The notes below the pieces were generated by a model. The model was not told where the DNA came from. It did no database searches and saw only the letters and a list, made by a program, of their open reading frames with translations. DNA of 64,000 bases from Streptomyces gilvus (GTDB lineage: Bacteria; Actinomycetota; Actinomycetes; Streptomycetales; Streptomycetaceae), in assembly GCF_022513565.1 (NCBI RefSeq), contig NZ_JAKWBE010000011.1, positions 1 through 64,000 of the forward strand. The letters run 5' to 3'. Both the position numbers and the translations under genes were made by a program. Shown in pieces: positions 54,724 through 62,966 of this stretch. The first letter of the stretch is position 1. Each line of letters begins with the position of its first letter.

Positions 54724-56052
54724 TTACCTGGTCCGCCGTCCCGGCATGAAGGTGAAGACGCCGGCTCCCAGCAGCACCGCCGTGCCGGCCACCAGGCCGA
54801 GCGCCTTCAGGGCGCCGTGGTCGCCGGAGCCCGTCTCCGCGAGGCCGCCGCTCGACGAACCGCCGGTGGTCGTGCCGCCGGAGGTGGAGGAGCCGCCCGA
54901 GGCGCCGCTGGCCTGCTGGGTGGTGTCCAGGGTCAGGGAGACGGCCGTCCTGTCGGGCTTGCAGGTCGTCGTCGTGCCCAGGGCGCTGATGGTCAGCACG
55001 CCCGGGGAGAGGGTCGAGGAGCCGCTCGCCCCCGGCTTGTAGGTGCCGGTGAGGTCGGGGATCTCGATGGGGTCGCCGGTCTTGATGTCCGAGGCGTTGG
55101 TCGGGCCCTCCACCTGCACGGTGCCCTTGTCCGCGCCGCCCAGGACGACCTCCATCGACGGCTTGACCGAGCCCTTGGGGATGTCGGCCGGGCTGTCCAT
55201 CACCGACTTCTTGAACTGCACGGTGAGGTCGAAACCGCCGCCGTCCTTCTTGGCGTTGATCTGGATGGGCGAGGTCGCCTTCTTGGTGCCGAGGGGCGAC
55301 TGGCAGGTGTAGGGGATGTCGACCTCCTTGCCGGTGAAGTCGGTCTGGCCGCTGCCGGTGCCGTCACTGGCGGAGGCCGAGGCGCTCGCCGTGTCGGAGG
55401 GGGACGTGGAGGGGGACGTGGAGGCCGACGGGGACGAGGACTGCGAGGCCGTGTCCGTCGGGGACGGTGTCGTGCTCGACGTGCCGCCGTCGCCCGGGGA
55501 CACCTCGATGGTCGCCGCCTTCGGCACGGTCACGGTCGGCGTGCACTTGGTGTCCGTCGACATCGCGTTGACCGTGTACGCGTCCGGCGTCAGCGTCACC
55601 TCCCCCGCCGTGGTCAGTTTCAGCGAGCCCGTCATGTCGGACAGCACCATGTCGCCGCCCTTGGGGATCGCCGGGTTCTTCCGCGGCCCCTGCATGGCGA
55701 TGCCGGCGGTCTGCGCACCGGCCGCCTTCAGCACGCCCGACGGCTGCACGGAGTCGGCGGGCAGGTCGATGATGTTCGGGTTCTTCGAGGCCGCCTGGAC
55801 GAACTTCCACACCACGTTCACCGTGTCGCCCACCTTGGCCGTGGCCGGCGCGGTGATCTCGACCTTCGTGGTGCCGTCGACGGGGGTGATGCCGGCCGGC
55901 GGGACACAGTGCGTCGCGTACGACACCTCCGCCGCCTGCGCGGTTCCCGCGGCCAGCCCCAGCAGGGCGCCCGCGCCGCCGAGCACCAGGGCGGCCCCGG
56001 CCGCGCCGAGCCTGCCTCTGCCGGCCGGTGTGACTCTCCTTCGCTCTCTCAC
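54724..56052 (-). CDS. Sortase-anchored surface protein (LAETG) with two paralogous domains
   Basis: A 442-residue exported protein. It has a signal peptide ending LAAGTAQAAE, domain 1 (about 33-170), a Ser/Thr-rich linker (about 175-225), domain 2 (about 235-375) and a Gly/Ser-rich spacer. The sorting signal is LAETG followed by a hydrophobic stretch (ALGLVAGTAVLLGAGVF) and RRTR. LAxTG is the class E sortase motif of Streptomyces. Domain 2 (DIPYTCQSPLGTKKATSPIQ, TISALGTTTTCKPD) is homologous to the single domain of the gene at 58029. GTG 56052 has AGGAAGGGA upstream and overlaps the preceding stop by 4 bp. Ligand unknown. Confidence 0.85.
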   Translation of the reverse strand: MRERRRVTPAGRGRLGAAGAALVLGGAGALLGLAAGTAQAAEVSYATHCVPPAGITPVDGTTKVEITAPATAKVGDTVNVVWKFVQAASKNPNIIDLPADSVQPSGVLKAAGAQTAGIAMQGPRKNPAIPKGGDMVLSDMTGSLKLTTAGEVTLTPDAYTVNAMSTDTKCTPTVTVPKAATIEVSPGDGGTSSTTPSPTDTASQSSSPSASTSPSTSPSDTASASASASDGTGSGQTDFTGKEVDIPYTCQSPLGTKKATSPIQINAKKDGGGFDLTVQFKKSVMDSPADIPKGSVKPSMEVVLGGADKGTVQVEGPTNASDIKTGDPIEIPDLTGTYKPGASGSSTLSPGVLTISALGTTTTCKPDRTAVSLTLDTTQQASGASGGSSTSGGTTTGGSSSGGLAETGSGDHGALKALGLVAGTAVLLGAGVFTFMPGRRTR

Positions 56053-57137
56053 GTGGGTCCCTTCCTGGTGGGAGTCGTCGGACTCGTCGGTTGGTCGTCG
56101 TGCGGTGCGGAGAGCCGACCGGTCGCCGTGCCCGGATCGGAGTCCGGGGTGAACCACGGCAGGGTCGAAGTCGTTGCGGGTTCCGGCCGGGCGGCCCGGT
56201 TGACCGTGAACCTCGGTATGCGCAGGGCCAGTTCGGGCATCCGCAGGCCGCGGTGGCGCAGACCGCCGGCCCGGCGCGGCCGTACCCGGTCCACGATCGC
56301 CATGCCGGCCCGGAAGACCGCGGCCGGCACGACCAGGCAGACCAGGATCCAGAACAGGGTCACGCCCCAGGGCCGGCCCACGCCCCAGGGCTGCTCGGCG
56401 AGGACCTTGCCGTCGTACTTCAGCGAGACGGTGTAGTCGCCGTGCGCGCCGGCGGTGAGCTCCACGGGCAGTTTGATCTGCGCCTTCTTGCCGGAGGCGA
56501 TGGTGCCGCGCCATTCCTGGTCGTCCCACTGCGGGGCGAAGACGCCGTGCGAGGTGCCGACCTGGAAGACGGGGTTCTTGACGGGTGACGTGCCCACGTT
56601 GCCGACGGTGAAGACCAGCGTGCGGCTGGGGGGAGCGCCGAACCAGGTGAGCAGGCCGCTGGAGCCGTCCAGCCGGGTGTCGGTCAGCATCGACAGCCGG
56701 CCGCCGGTCTGCTCGGCGGGCAGCGGCTCCACCGCGTGCCCGGCCACCTGGAAGACCGCGTCGGCCTGCGCCTTGGCGCCCTCCACGGTCGCCACGTGCA
56801 CCACGCACGGGCACGGCACCGGCGGTTCGGACACCGGCATCTTCTTGCTGAAGCCCCCGTTGCCGTCGGTCGTGACGGCCCTGCCGTCGGCGTTGGCGCA
56901 GGAGTTGGTGCCGCCGACGACGCCCCGCGCGGGCGTGGCCTGTCCGCAGACCAGCATCATCAGCAACGCGTGCGGCCGCCAGCCGCTGCCGCTGACGGTG
57001 ATCGAACCGCCGGTCCCCGCCTGGGACTTGGAGACCTTCACGGTGGGTCCGTCGGCCGTAGCCGTGCCAGCCGTCAGCGGCAGCAGAAGCAGCGCGAGCA
57101 CCGCCACCAGCGCCGTGGTCCGCAGCTTGCCGTTCAC
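56049..57137 (-). CDS. Exported membrane-anchored protein, neocarzinostatin/Ig-like domain
   Basis: A 362-residue protein: a signal peptide (ALVAVLALLLLPLTAGTATA), a beta-sandwich (about 30-135) of neocarzinostatin-like style (TVKVSKSQAGTGGSITVSGS, with paired cysteines), and a second beta-rich region (about 150-255). A membrane helix (about 262-285; LFWILVCLVVPAAVFRAGMA) and a cytoplasmic basic tail follow. It overlaps both neighbours by 4 bp, so the three are strictly coupled. It may present or assemble the sortase substrates; this is inference. Confidence 0.75.
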   Translation of the reverse strand: MNGKLRTTALVAVLALLLLPLTAGTATADGPTVKVSKSQAGTGGSITVSGSGWRPHALLMMLVCGQATPARGVVGGTNSCANADGRAVTTDGNGGFSKKMPVSEPPVPCPCVVHVATVEGAKAQADAVFQVAGHAVEPLPAEQTGGRLSMLTDTRLDGSSGLLTWFGAPPSRTLVFTVGNVGTSPVKNPVFQVGTSHGVFAPQWDDQEWRGTIASGKKAQIKLPVELTAGAHGDYTVSLKYDGKVLAEQPWGVGRPWGVTLFWILVCLVVPAAVFRAGMAIVDRVRPRRAGGLRHRGLRMPELALRIPRFTVNRAARPEPATTSTLPWFTPDSDPGTATGRLSAPHDDQPTSPTTPTRKGPT

Positions 57138-57970
57138 GTCACCGCTCCCGTCAACTCGACTTCCGTCCGCGGGCCTTCCGGCTCCAGGTCGGTCGAACGC
57201 AGCCTGTGACGCCGCCGGTGACGCCGTACGAGAAGCAGCGCGCCGCCCGCCGCCAGCGCCGCCGTGGTCCCGGTCACCGCGCCCCAGGGCACGAACCGCG
57301 CCGACCCGCTCGCCGTGTCGTGCGCGCCGCCGGCCGCGGTCACCGTCAGCCGTACGTCCACCGCGTCCAGGGCGGGCCGGTCGCGCCAGGGCTCGGTGAG
57401 CCGCAGGCGGCGGCCCGGCGCGAGGTGCACCGGCAGGGGGCGCCGGGGCCGGTCCAGGACCGTGCCGAAGACACCGTCGGCGTGCACGGCGAGGCTCGGG
57501 ACGAGGGTGGTCGTACCGCGGTTGACCAGGTCGTACGTGATGCGGTCGGGGTGCACCGAGACGTGCTCGACGGTCAGGGCGGACAGCGGCGGTTCGCCCA
57601 CGCGGAGGTGCAGCGGCACGGAGCGGGAGCGGCCTGCGGTGTCGCGGGCGACGATCTCGCCGGCGCCGTCGCCGCGGGCGCTCACCGTGAAGGGCACGTC
57701 GGCGCGGGTGCGGGCCGGCACCCTGACCCGGCTCGCCGCGAAGGTGACCGCCGCGCCGGTGCCGCTCAGCCGTACGGTGACCGCCCGCGCGCTCCGGTTC
57801 ACCACGGACACGGTGTCCTGCAGCACGGCCCCGGGAGCGCCCTCGGCGTAGAAGGCGGGCCGCCCGCCCCCGGCGGGCACGAGCGACCAGCCGTCGGCGG
57901 CGAGGGCCGGGGGCGCGGCGGCCATCACCAGGAGGAGGGACACGAACAGGGCACGTGCGGCGGACGACAT
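57134..57970 (-). CDS. WxL-interacting-protein-like (DUF916-type) exported protein
   Basis: A 278-residue exported, membrane-anchored protein. The signal peptide ends PPALAADG; the beta-sandwich region starts GWSLVPAGGGRPAFYAEGAP then VLQDTVSVVNRSARAVTVRL, matching the layout of DUF916 (WxL-interacting) proteins of Firmicutes. A C-terminal helix (about 230-250) is followed by VRRHRRRHRLR, a cytoplasmic basic stop-transfer. It is coupled to the next gene. Assignment to the DUF916 family is by pattern and needs profile confirmation. Confidence 0.65.
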   Translation of the reverse strand: MSSAARALFVSLLLVMAAAPPALAADGWSLVPAGGGRPAFYAEGAPGAVLQDTVSVVNRSARAVTVRLSGTGAAVTFAASRVRVPARTRADVPFTVSARGDGAGEIVARDTAGRSRSVPLHLRVGEPPLSALTVEHVSVHPDRITYDLVNRGTTTLVPSLAVHADGVFGTVLDRPRRPLPVHLAPGRRLRLTEPWRDRPALDAVDVRLTVTAAGGAHDTASGSARFVPWGAVTGTTAALAAGGALLLVRRHRRRHRLRSTDLEPEGPRTEVELTGAVT

Positions 57971-58028
57971 CCGGCGGCTCCAGCAGTCGTACTCGGTGCA
58001 GTCGTACTCGGTGCGTTCGTACGGCGGT

Positions 58029-58721
58029 TCAGCGGCGGGCCGTCTGGTTCCTCCGGGTGATCCACAGCGCGCCCGCCGCTCCGGCGAGGAGCACGGTGCC
58101 GCCGAGGGTGCCCAGGGCGATCGCGGAGTCGTCGGGGCCGGTCTGGGGGAGGGAGCCGGAGTCCGAGCCGTTCGTACCGGTCGAGCCGCTCCCGCCCGAG
58201 GAGCCGCCGCCCGCGGCCGTGACGTCGAGGGTCAGCGCGGGTTGCGGGTTGTTGGACGGCTTGCAGGTCGTCTTCGTGCCCAGGGCCGTGATGGTGAGCA
58301 CGCCCGGGGTGAAGGTGACCTTGCCGGTCTTCTTCGGCGTGTACGTCCCCGTCAGGTCATTGATCTTGATGGGGGTGTTGGCCGGTATGGCGGCCGCGTT
58401 GGCGGGCCCGGTGACGGTCACGGTGCCGCTGTCGGCTCCGCCCACCGTGATGAGGGCGCTCGGGTTGACCGCTCCCTTGCCCAGCTCCACCGGGCTGGAG
58501 GAGACGCCCTTCTGCCAGGACATGGTCAACTTGTAGCCGCTGCCGCTCTTGACGCTCTTGATGTCGATGGGCGAGACGGCGCTCTTGGGCCCGATCGGCG
58601 TCTGGCACTGGTAGTTGACGTCCACGACCTCGGCACTGGCCAGGGGGGCGGCGAGCAGCACCGCCGAGCCGGCCAGGGCCGCGACGGACGCGAACGCGGC
58701 GGTTCGATTCCGGTACGACAC
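58029..58721 (-). CDS. Sortase-anchored surface protein (LPQTG), single domain
   Basis: A 230-residue exported protein. The GTG at 58721 (GGGAG upstream) gives a signal peptide ending APLASAEV. One domain (about 45-165) begins VNYQCQTPIGPKSAVSPIDI and ends TITALGTKTTCKPS, with two cysteines that could form a disulfide; it parallels domain 2 of the LAETG protein. A Gly/Ser spacer leads to LPQTG, the helix ALGTLGGTVLLAGAAGALW and RRNQTARR. It is the first gene of the four-gene operon; a TTGACG at 58767-58772 is a candidate -35. Sortase genes are not in the window. Confidence 0.85.
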   Translation of the reverse strand: MSYRNRTAAFASVAALAGSAVLLAAPLASAEVVDVNYQCQTPIGPKSAVSPIDIKSVKSGSGYKLTMSWQKGVSSSPVELGKGAVNPSALITVGGADSGTVTVTGPANAAAIPANTPIKINDLTGTYTPKKTGKVTFTPGVLTITALGTKTTCKPSNNPQPALTLDVTAAGGGSSGGSGSTGTNGSDSGSLPQTGPDDSAIALGTLGGTVLLAGAAGALWITRRNQTARR

Positions 58722-58942
58722 GGTTTCCGCTCCCTCTTCGAGTTCCTGACGGCACATCAGATGGGCCGTCAAGGTACGCCCGGGGTCGTGAGGAGGGAAG
58801 AGACGGTGCGCGCCGGAGTTGTGGGGATCCGGCGCGCAGGAAAGGGGCTTCAAGTGGAGACCCACCCCTGGGACTGACCCTGGGTAACCCCAGGACCCGT
58901 ACGGGGCGAGGGCAGGGCGCCCGGCGCGGCCGGGGAAACGGA

Positions 58943-59464
58943 CTACGCAGGCGCTCCCAGTTCCGCCCACACCGTCTTGCCGGTCACTCCAGGGGTTCGC
59001 ACGACGCCCCAGTCGAGGCACAGGCGCTGCACGATGAACATGCCGTGGCCGCCGGGGCGGCCCGCGCGGTGCGGGGTGCGGGGGGACGGCTGGCCGGTGC
59101 CCTTGTCCGCGACCTCCAGGCGGATCACCTTGTTGTCGCAGGCCAGGCGCAGTTCGTCCGGGCCCTCGGCGTGCAGACAGGCGTTGGTGACCAGTTCGGA
59201 GACGACGAGCAGCACGTCCTCGGCGGCGGCCCGCCGGTCGGCCGTGTCGGCGGGCAGCCAGCCCCACGCGTACAGCGCCTGCCGGGTGAAGTCACGGGCG
59301 AGCGGGACGACCCCGCTCTCGTCGTCGAAGTTCAGTCTGCGGACCTGGCGCCCCCCGGGCGGCGCGGCCGGCGCCGACGGGGCGGCGTCCCCGCCGGACG
59401 CCCCGGAAGCGCCGCTGGGCTCCGGGCCGCGGTCGCCCGGCGAGTAAGGCCGGGTGGTGCTCAT
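58943..59464 (-). CDS. Anti-sigma factor, ATP-binding (RsbW/SpoIIAB-like HATPase)
   Basis: A 173-residue protein with a disordered Ala/Gly/Pro N-terminus (about 1-40) and an HATPase domain (SELVTNACLHAEG is the N box; VADKGTGQPSP and GGHGMFIVQRL the G boxes). Such proteins hold SigB-type sigma factors or phosphorylate STAS antagonists. It lies beside a STAS gene and a divergent SigB-type sigma gene, so a partner switch is likely. From memory the syntenic S. coelicolor genes are those around sigI (SCO3066-SCO3068), but which one binds the sigma factor cannot be read here. Confidence 0.9.
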   Translation of the reverse strand: MSTTRPYSPGDRGPEPSGASGASGGDAAPSAPAAPPGGRQVRRLNFDDESGVVPLARDFTRQALYAWGWLPADTADRRAAAEDVLLVVSELVTNACLHAEGPDELRLACDNKVIRLEVADKGTGQPSPRTPHRAGRPGGHGMFIVQRLCLDWGVVRTPGVTGKTVWAELGAPA

Positions 59465-59690
59465 CAGCGCTTCACCTCACCGATTCACCGGTTCACAATT
59501 CAAAAGTCTGTCCGTAGCTCACCGGCGGTCGCCCCGATGTACGCGCCGACCGGTCCAGGATGTCTCCTGCCCGACCGAACCGGCAGAACACCCCCTGATT
59601 CGGCACGGAAGGCGTGACGCCTGGAAAGCGCCGCTCACACAGGGGCGAGCGGGACACGCCGCCGACCGGACGGCCGGTTCCGGGCCCCAC

Positions 59691-60068
59691 TCAGCCGGCT
59701 TCGCCGGCCAGGGCGGCTTCGAGGGTGTCATGGACGCTGAAGACCGCGTCCGCCCCGGTGATCTCGAAGACCCGGGCCACCACCGGCAGCATCGCGGCCA
59801 GATGCACCCCGCCCCCGGCGGCCTCCGCCTTCAGGCGGGCCCCGAGCAGCACGTTGAGCCCGGTGGAGTCACAGAACTCCAGGCGCGAACAGTCCACGAC
59901 CAGCCGGCTGAATCCCTTGTCGAGGCAGTCCTCGAGCGGCTCACGCAACAGATCGGCCGTATGGTGATCCAACTCACCGGCCGGGGTCACGACGGCACTG
60001 GAGCCCTCTTCCCTGACCTCCACCAGTAGCCGGCCAGACTGTGCGCTGCCGACCGTCCCGCGGTCCAT
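59691..60068 (-). CDS. STAS-domain anti-sigma factor antagonist
   Basis: A 125-residue SpoIIAA/RsbV-like protein. AVVTPAGELDHHTADLLREP and LEFCDSTGLNVLLGARLKAE hold the conserved phospho-site region, with S68 the predicted phosphorylated residue. When dephosphorylated it would capture the HATPase anti-sigma factor and free the sigma factor. The ATG at 60068 follows GGGAGAG. A SigB-type promoter lies upstream (60141-60164). Confidence 0.92.
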   Translation of the reverse strand: MDRGTVGSAQSGRLLVEVREEGSSAVVTPAGELDHHTADLLREPLEDCLDKGFSRLVVDCSRLEFCDSTGLNVLLGARLKAEAAGGGVHLAAMLPVVARVFEITGADAVFSVHDTLEAALAGEAG

Positions 60069-60140
60069 GCCGTCTCTCTCTCCCGCCGTCGAGGCTGCTG
60101 ACTGACGCCCTCGAACACTACGCCTTCTCCACACTCTCCG

Positions 60141-60164
60141 ACACCCGAACAACCACCCGCAAAC
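60141..60164 (-). promoter_or_regulatory. Putative SigB/SigF-type promoter of the STAS gene
   Basis: Minus-strand GTTT (60161-60164), 14 bp, then GGGTGT (60141-60146), close to the GTTT-N14-GGGTAY consensus of SigB-like factors. Transcription would start near 60134, leaving a leader of about 65 nt. It implies positive or homeostatic feedback by the neighbouring sigma factor. Confidence 0.45.
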
Positions 60165-60319
60165 GGACATAACCGCACGTAGCGCACTTGCGGCGGGCGT
60201 CGGAAAGCGGGTAGGGCTAGTAGAGATACGTAACCGACACGGCCGGCTTTGGAGGCGCCGCACACCGCAGTGCACGGACTGGCTTCGGCAGCCATATGCC
60301 GAGAACGATGGAGGACATC

Positions 60320-61234
60320 ATGTCACCCCGGCTCGACGCATCGCATACCCAGCAGGCGACGTCGACACCCCCTCCGGAACATCTGGATCCCATCGAGACC
60401 ATCGATCACGATGACCGCGGCGAGGACCTGCTCGCCGGTCTTCCGGAGATTCCCCCCTACGACGAGGTGGGGCCCGTCGACGCGCGAGCCCTGTCCAAGA
60501 CCCTCTTCGAGCGGCTGGAGTCCCTCGAGGAAGGGACGTACGAGTACTCGTACGTCCGCAACACCCTGGTCGAACTCAACCTCGCGCTCGTCAAGTTCGC
60601 CGCCTCCCGCTTCCGCTCCCGCAGCGAGCCGATGGAGGACATCATCCAGGTCGGCACCATCGGCCTGATCAAAGCCATCGACCGCTTCGAACTCTCACGC
60701 GGCGTGGAGTTCCCGACTTTCGCGATGCCAACCATCGTCGGCGAGATCAAGCGTTTCTTCCGCGACACCTCGTGGTCCGTGCGCGTCCCGCGCCGGCTGC
60801 AGGAGCTGCGCCTGGACCTGGCCAAGGCCGGCGACGAGCTGGCCCAGAAGCTGGACCGCGCGCCCACCGCGGCGGAGCTGGCCGAGCGGCTGGGTCTGAC
60901 CCGGGAAGAGGTCGTGGAGGGCATGGCCGCCTCCAACGCGTACACCGCCTCCTCGCTGGACGCCCAGCCGGAGGAGGACGACGCCGAGGGCGCGCTCGCC
61001 GACCGGATCGGCTACGAGGACCACGGGATCGAGGGCATCGAGTACGTCGAGTCGCTCAAGCCGCTGATCGCCGAACTCCCCGCGCGGGACCGGCAGATCC
61101 TCTCGCTGCGCTTCGTGGCCGGTCTCACGCAGTCGGAGATCGGGGACGAGCTCGGCATCTCGCAGATGCACGTGTCCCGGCTGCTGTCGCGGACGCTGGT
61201 GCGGCTGCGCAAGGGGCTGACGATCGAGGAATGA
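60320..61234 (+). CDS. RNA polymerase sigma factor, SigB/SigF/SigG subfamily (probable sigI)
   Basis: A 304-residue sigma factor. Region 2: LVKFAASRFRSRSEPMEDII and QVGTIGLIKAIDRFELSRGVE, with FPTFAMPTIVGEIKRFFRD (2.4). Region 3 (SWSVRVPRRLQELRLDLAKA) and region 4 (LPARDRQILSLRFVAGLTQS, GDELGISQMHVSRLLSRTLV) are intact. It has no 1.1 region. The ATG at 60320 has GGAGG 5 nt upstream and is favoured over 60296. It would direct a stress regulon and is controlled by the divergent HATPase/STAS pair. Name sigI is proposed by synteny only. Confidence 0.95.
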   Translation: MSPRLDASHTQQATSTPPPEHLDPIETIDHDDRGEDLLAGLPEIPPYDEVGPVDARALSKTLFERLESLEEGTYEYSYVRNTLVELNLALVKFAASRFRSRSEPMEDIIQVGTIGLIKAIDRFELSRGVEFPTFAMPTIVGEIKRFFRDTSWSVRVPRRLQELRLDLAKAGDELAQKLDRAPTAAELAERLGLTREEVVEGMAASNAYTASSLDAQPEEDDAEGALADRIGYEDHGIEGIEYVESLKPLIAELPARDRQILSLRFVAGLTQSEIGDELGISQMHVSRLLSRTLVRLRKGLTIEE

Positions 61235-61436
61235 GCGTCCCGGAGGACGGGTGAGTCCGGGACCCCAAGCCGCTTCCTGAGTGCGGTGCGCCCATGGGTG
61301 CGCCGCACCAGGCGTTTCTCCGGTTACTCACAGGAACCCCTTTCCCCAGAGGTTCGCTTCCACCACTATGGGCACCCCCGAACTGGCCGGTAAGTCAGGA
61401 CCGGCCCGCGTGGCGAGGGGCCGAGGAGGCGGGCTG

Positions 61437-62966
61437 ATGGCTCGGGCCGGCGGGACCGACAAGGATGTCGAGACCGGCAACGGCGCGCACACGGGCGCGT
61501 CCGACGCACGGCTGACCGAACTGCTGCGCGCCGACACCGCGAGCGCCTTCCAGGCGCTGCAGGAGCTGCGCGCGCGGCACCGTCCGCGGGTGCTGCGGTA
61601 CGCCCGGCTGTGCACCACCAGCGAGTCGGCGGCCCGTCAGCTGGCGGCGCAGGCGTTCACCCTGGCCGCCCGGGAGACGGCACGCGGCATCGACCCCGGC
61701 GGCCCCTGGCGCCACCAACTGCTCCTGCTGACCGCCCGGTTGGCGGCCGCCTGGGCGATGGACGACCGGGCCGGCGGCCTGGACGCCGGGCTGCTGCTGG
61801 TCCTCAACACGGCGGGCCCGGGAGGCCCCGTACCGCCGATGCTGGCCGCCTTCCAGACCCTGCCGTCCCGGACGCAAGGGCTGGTCTGGTACCGGGTGGT
61901 GGAGGAGCAACCGGCGGCCGCGGCGGCGGAGTTCCTCGGCATCACCCCCGAGGACGTCGCCTACGGCACCGACCCGGCGCTCCAGCAGCTGGCCCAGACC
62001 TGTCTGCGCGCCCGGCTGGCGGCCTCCGACGACCCCCAGTGCGCCGACTTCCGCCGGCTGATCGAGGAGTCGGTACGGCCGGACAGCCCCCGCGACAGCG
62101 CCGATCTGCACGCCCACATGGCCCACTGCGCCCACTGCACGACCGCCCACGAAGAGCTGTCGGCGCTGCGCGACTCCCCGCGCACCGCGCTGGCGGAGGG
62201 GCTGCTGCCGTGGGCGGGCACGGCGTACGCGACCGACGAGGACACGCCGCGCCGCCCGGGCTCCCGCGCCGCCCCGCCTCCCTGGCCCCGCTCCCGGCGC
62301 TACCTCCTTGCATCGGTCGCCCTGGGCGTGGCCCTCGCGCCGCTGCTGGTCTTCCTGTTGACCCGGAGTTCGCCCTCGGCGCCCGCCCGGCAGCCGGCGG
62401 GGGCGGTGCGCACCCCGACGACCGCACCCCAGGTCACGGTGACGGCGACGGTCTCGACGACCCCGTCGGTGTCCGCCTCACCGGCCCCCAAGTCCCCGTC
62501 CCCCACGGGGAGTTCGGCGCCGCATGCGTCACCGAAGCCGACCTCCTCCCCCGTCCACGCCCCGAACGGCACCTACGCCCAGGTCGTGAACGTCTCCACG
62601 GGCCGGTGTCTGGACATCCGCGGCGGCGACCTGTCCAAGGGCACCGACGTGGTGACGGCGCCCTGCTCCGGGGCCGCCACTCAGCGCTGGCGGGTCGACA
62701 CCGCCCGCGGGGTCGTGCAGTCGTACGCCGACTCCGACCTCTGCCTGGACAGCCGGGGCGACGTGGACAAGGGCGTCGGCATCTGGGAGTGCGACTCGGT
62801 CGACGGCGACCACGGCGACAACCTCCGCTTCACCGTCGACGCCGACGGCGTGATCCGCCCGGCCATCGCCATCGAGACGGCCCTCACCCCGGCCGGCGGG
62901 GACGGGGTGTCCCTGGAGCCGCTGAACGGGGGCGCGGGGCAGCGGTGGCGGGCGGGGGCCTCCTGA
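61437..62966 (+). CDS. Sigma-70-like / zinc-finger (ZAS) / membrane / ricin-lectin fusion protein
   Basis: A 509-residue protein. The N-terminal region (about 23-110) resembles sigma region 2 (LRADTASAFQALQELRARHR) and 135-190 resembles region 4 (QTLPSRTQGLVWYRVVEEQP). A zinc-type HxxxCxxC (H227, C231, C234), typical of ECF anti-sigma ZAS domains, lies in DLHAHMAHCAHC. One membrane helix (about 289-309) and a Pro/Ser/Thr linker lead to an extracytoplasmic ricin-type beta-trefoil (about 375-509) with QRW boxes at 416-418 and 502-504. ATG 61437 has GAGGAGG 7 nt upstream; ATG 61368 is less well placed. It lies 200 bp after the sigma gene. Function inferred, not shown. Confidence 0.75.
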   Translation: MARAGGTDKDVETGNGAHTGASDARLTELLRADTASAFQALQELRARHRPRVLRYARLCTTSESAARQLAAQAFTLAARETARGIDPGGPWRHQLLLLTARLAAAWAMDDRAGGLDAGLLLVLNTAGPGGPVPPMLAAFQTLPSRTQGLVWYRVVEEQPAAAAAEFLGITPEDVAYGTDPALQQLAQTCLRARLAASDDPQCADFRRLIEESVRPDSPRDSADLHAHMAHCAHCTTAHEELSALRDSPRTALAEGLLPWAGTAYATDEDTPRRPGSRAAPPPWPRSRRYLLASVALGVALAPLLVFLLTRSSPSAPARQPAGAVRTPTTAPQVTVTATVSTTPSVSASPAPKSPSPTGSSAPHASPKPTSSPVHAPNGTYAQVVNVSTGRCLDIRGGDLSKGTDVVTAPCSGAATQRWRVDTARGVVQSYADSDLCLDSRGDVDKGVGIWECDSVDGDHGDNLRFTVDADGVIRPAIAIETALTPAGGDGVSLEPLNGGAGQRWRAGAS

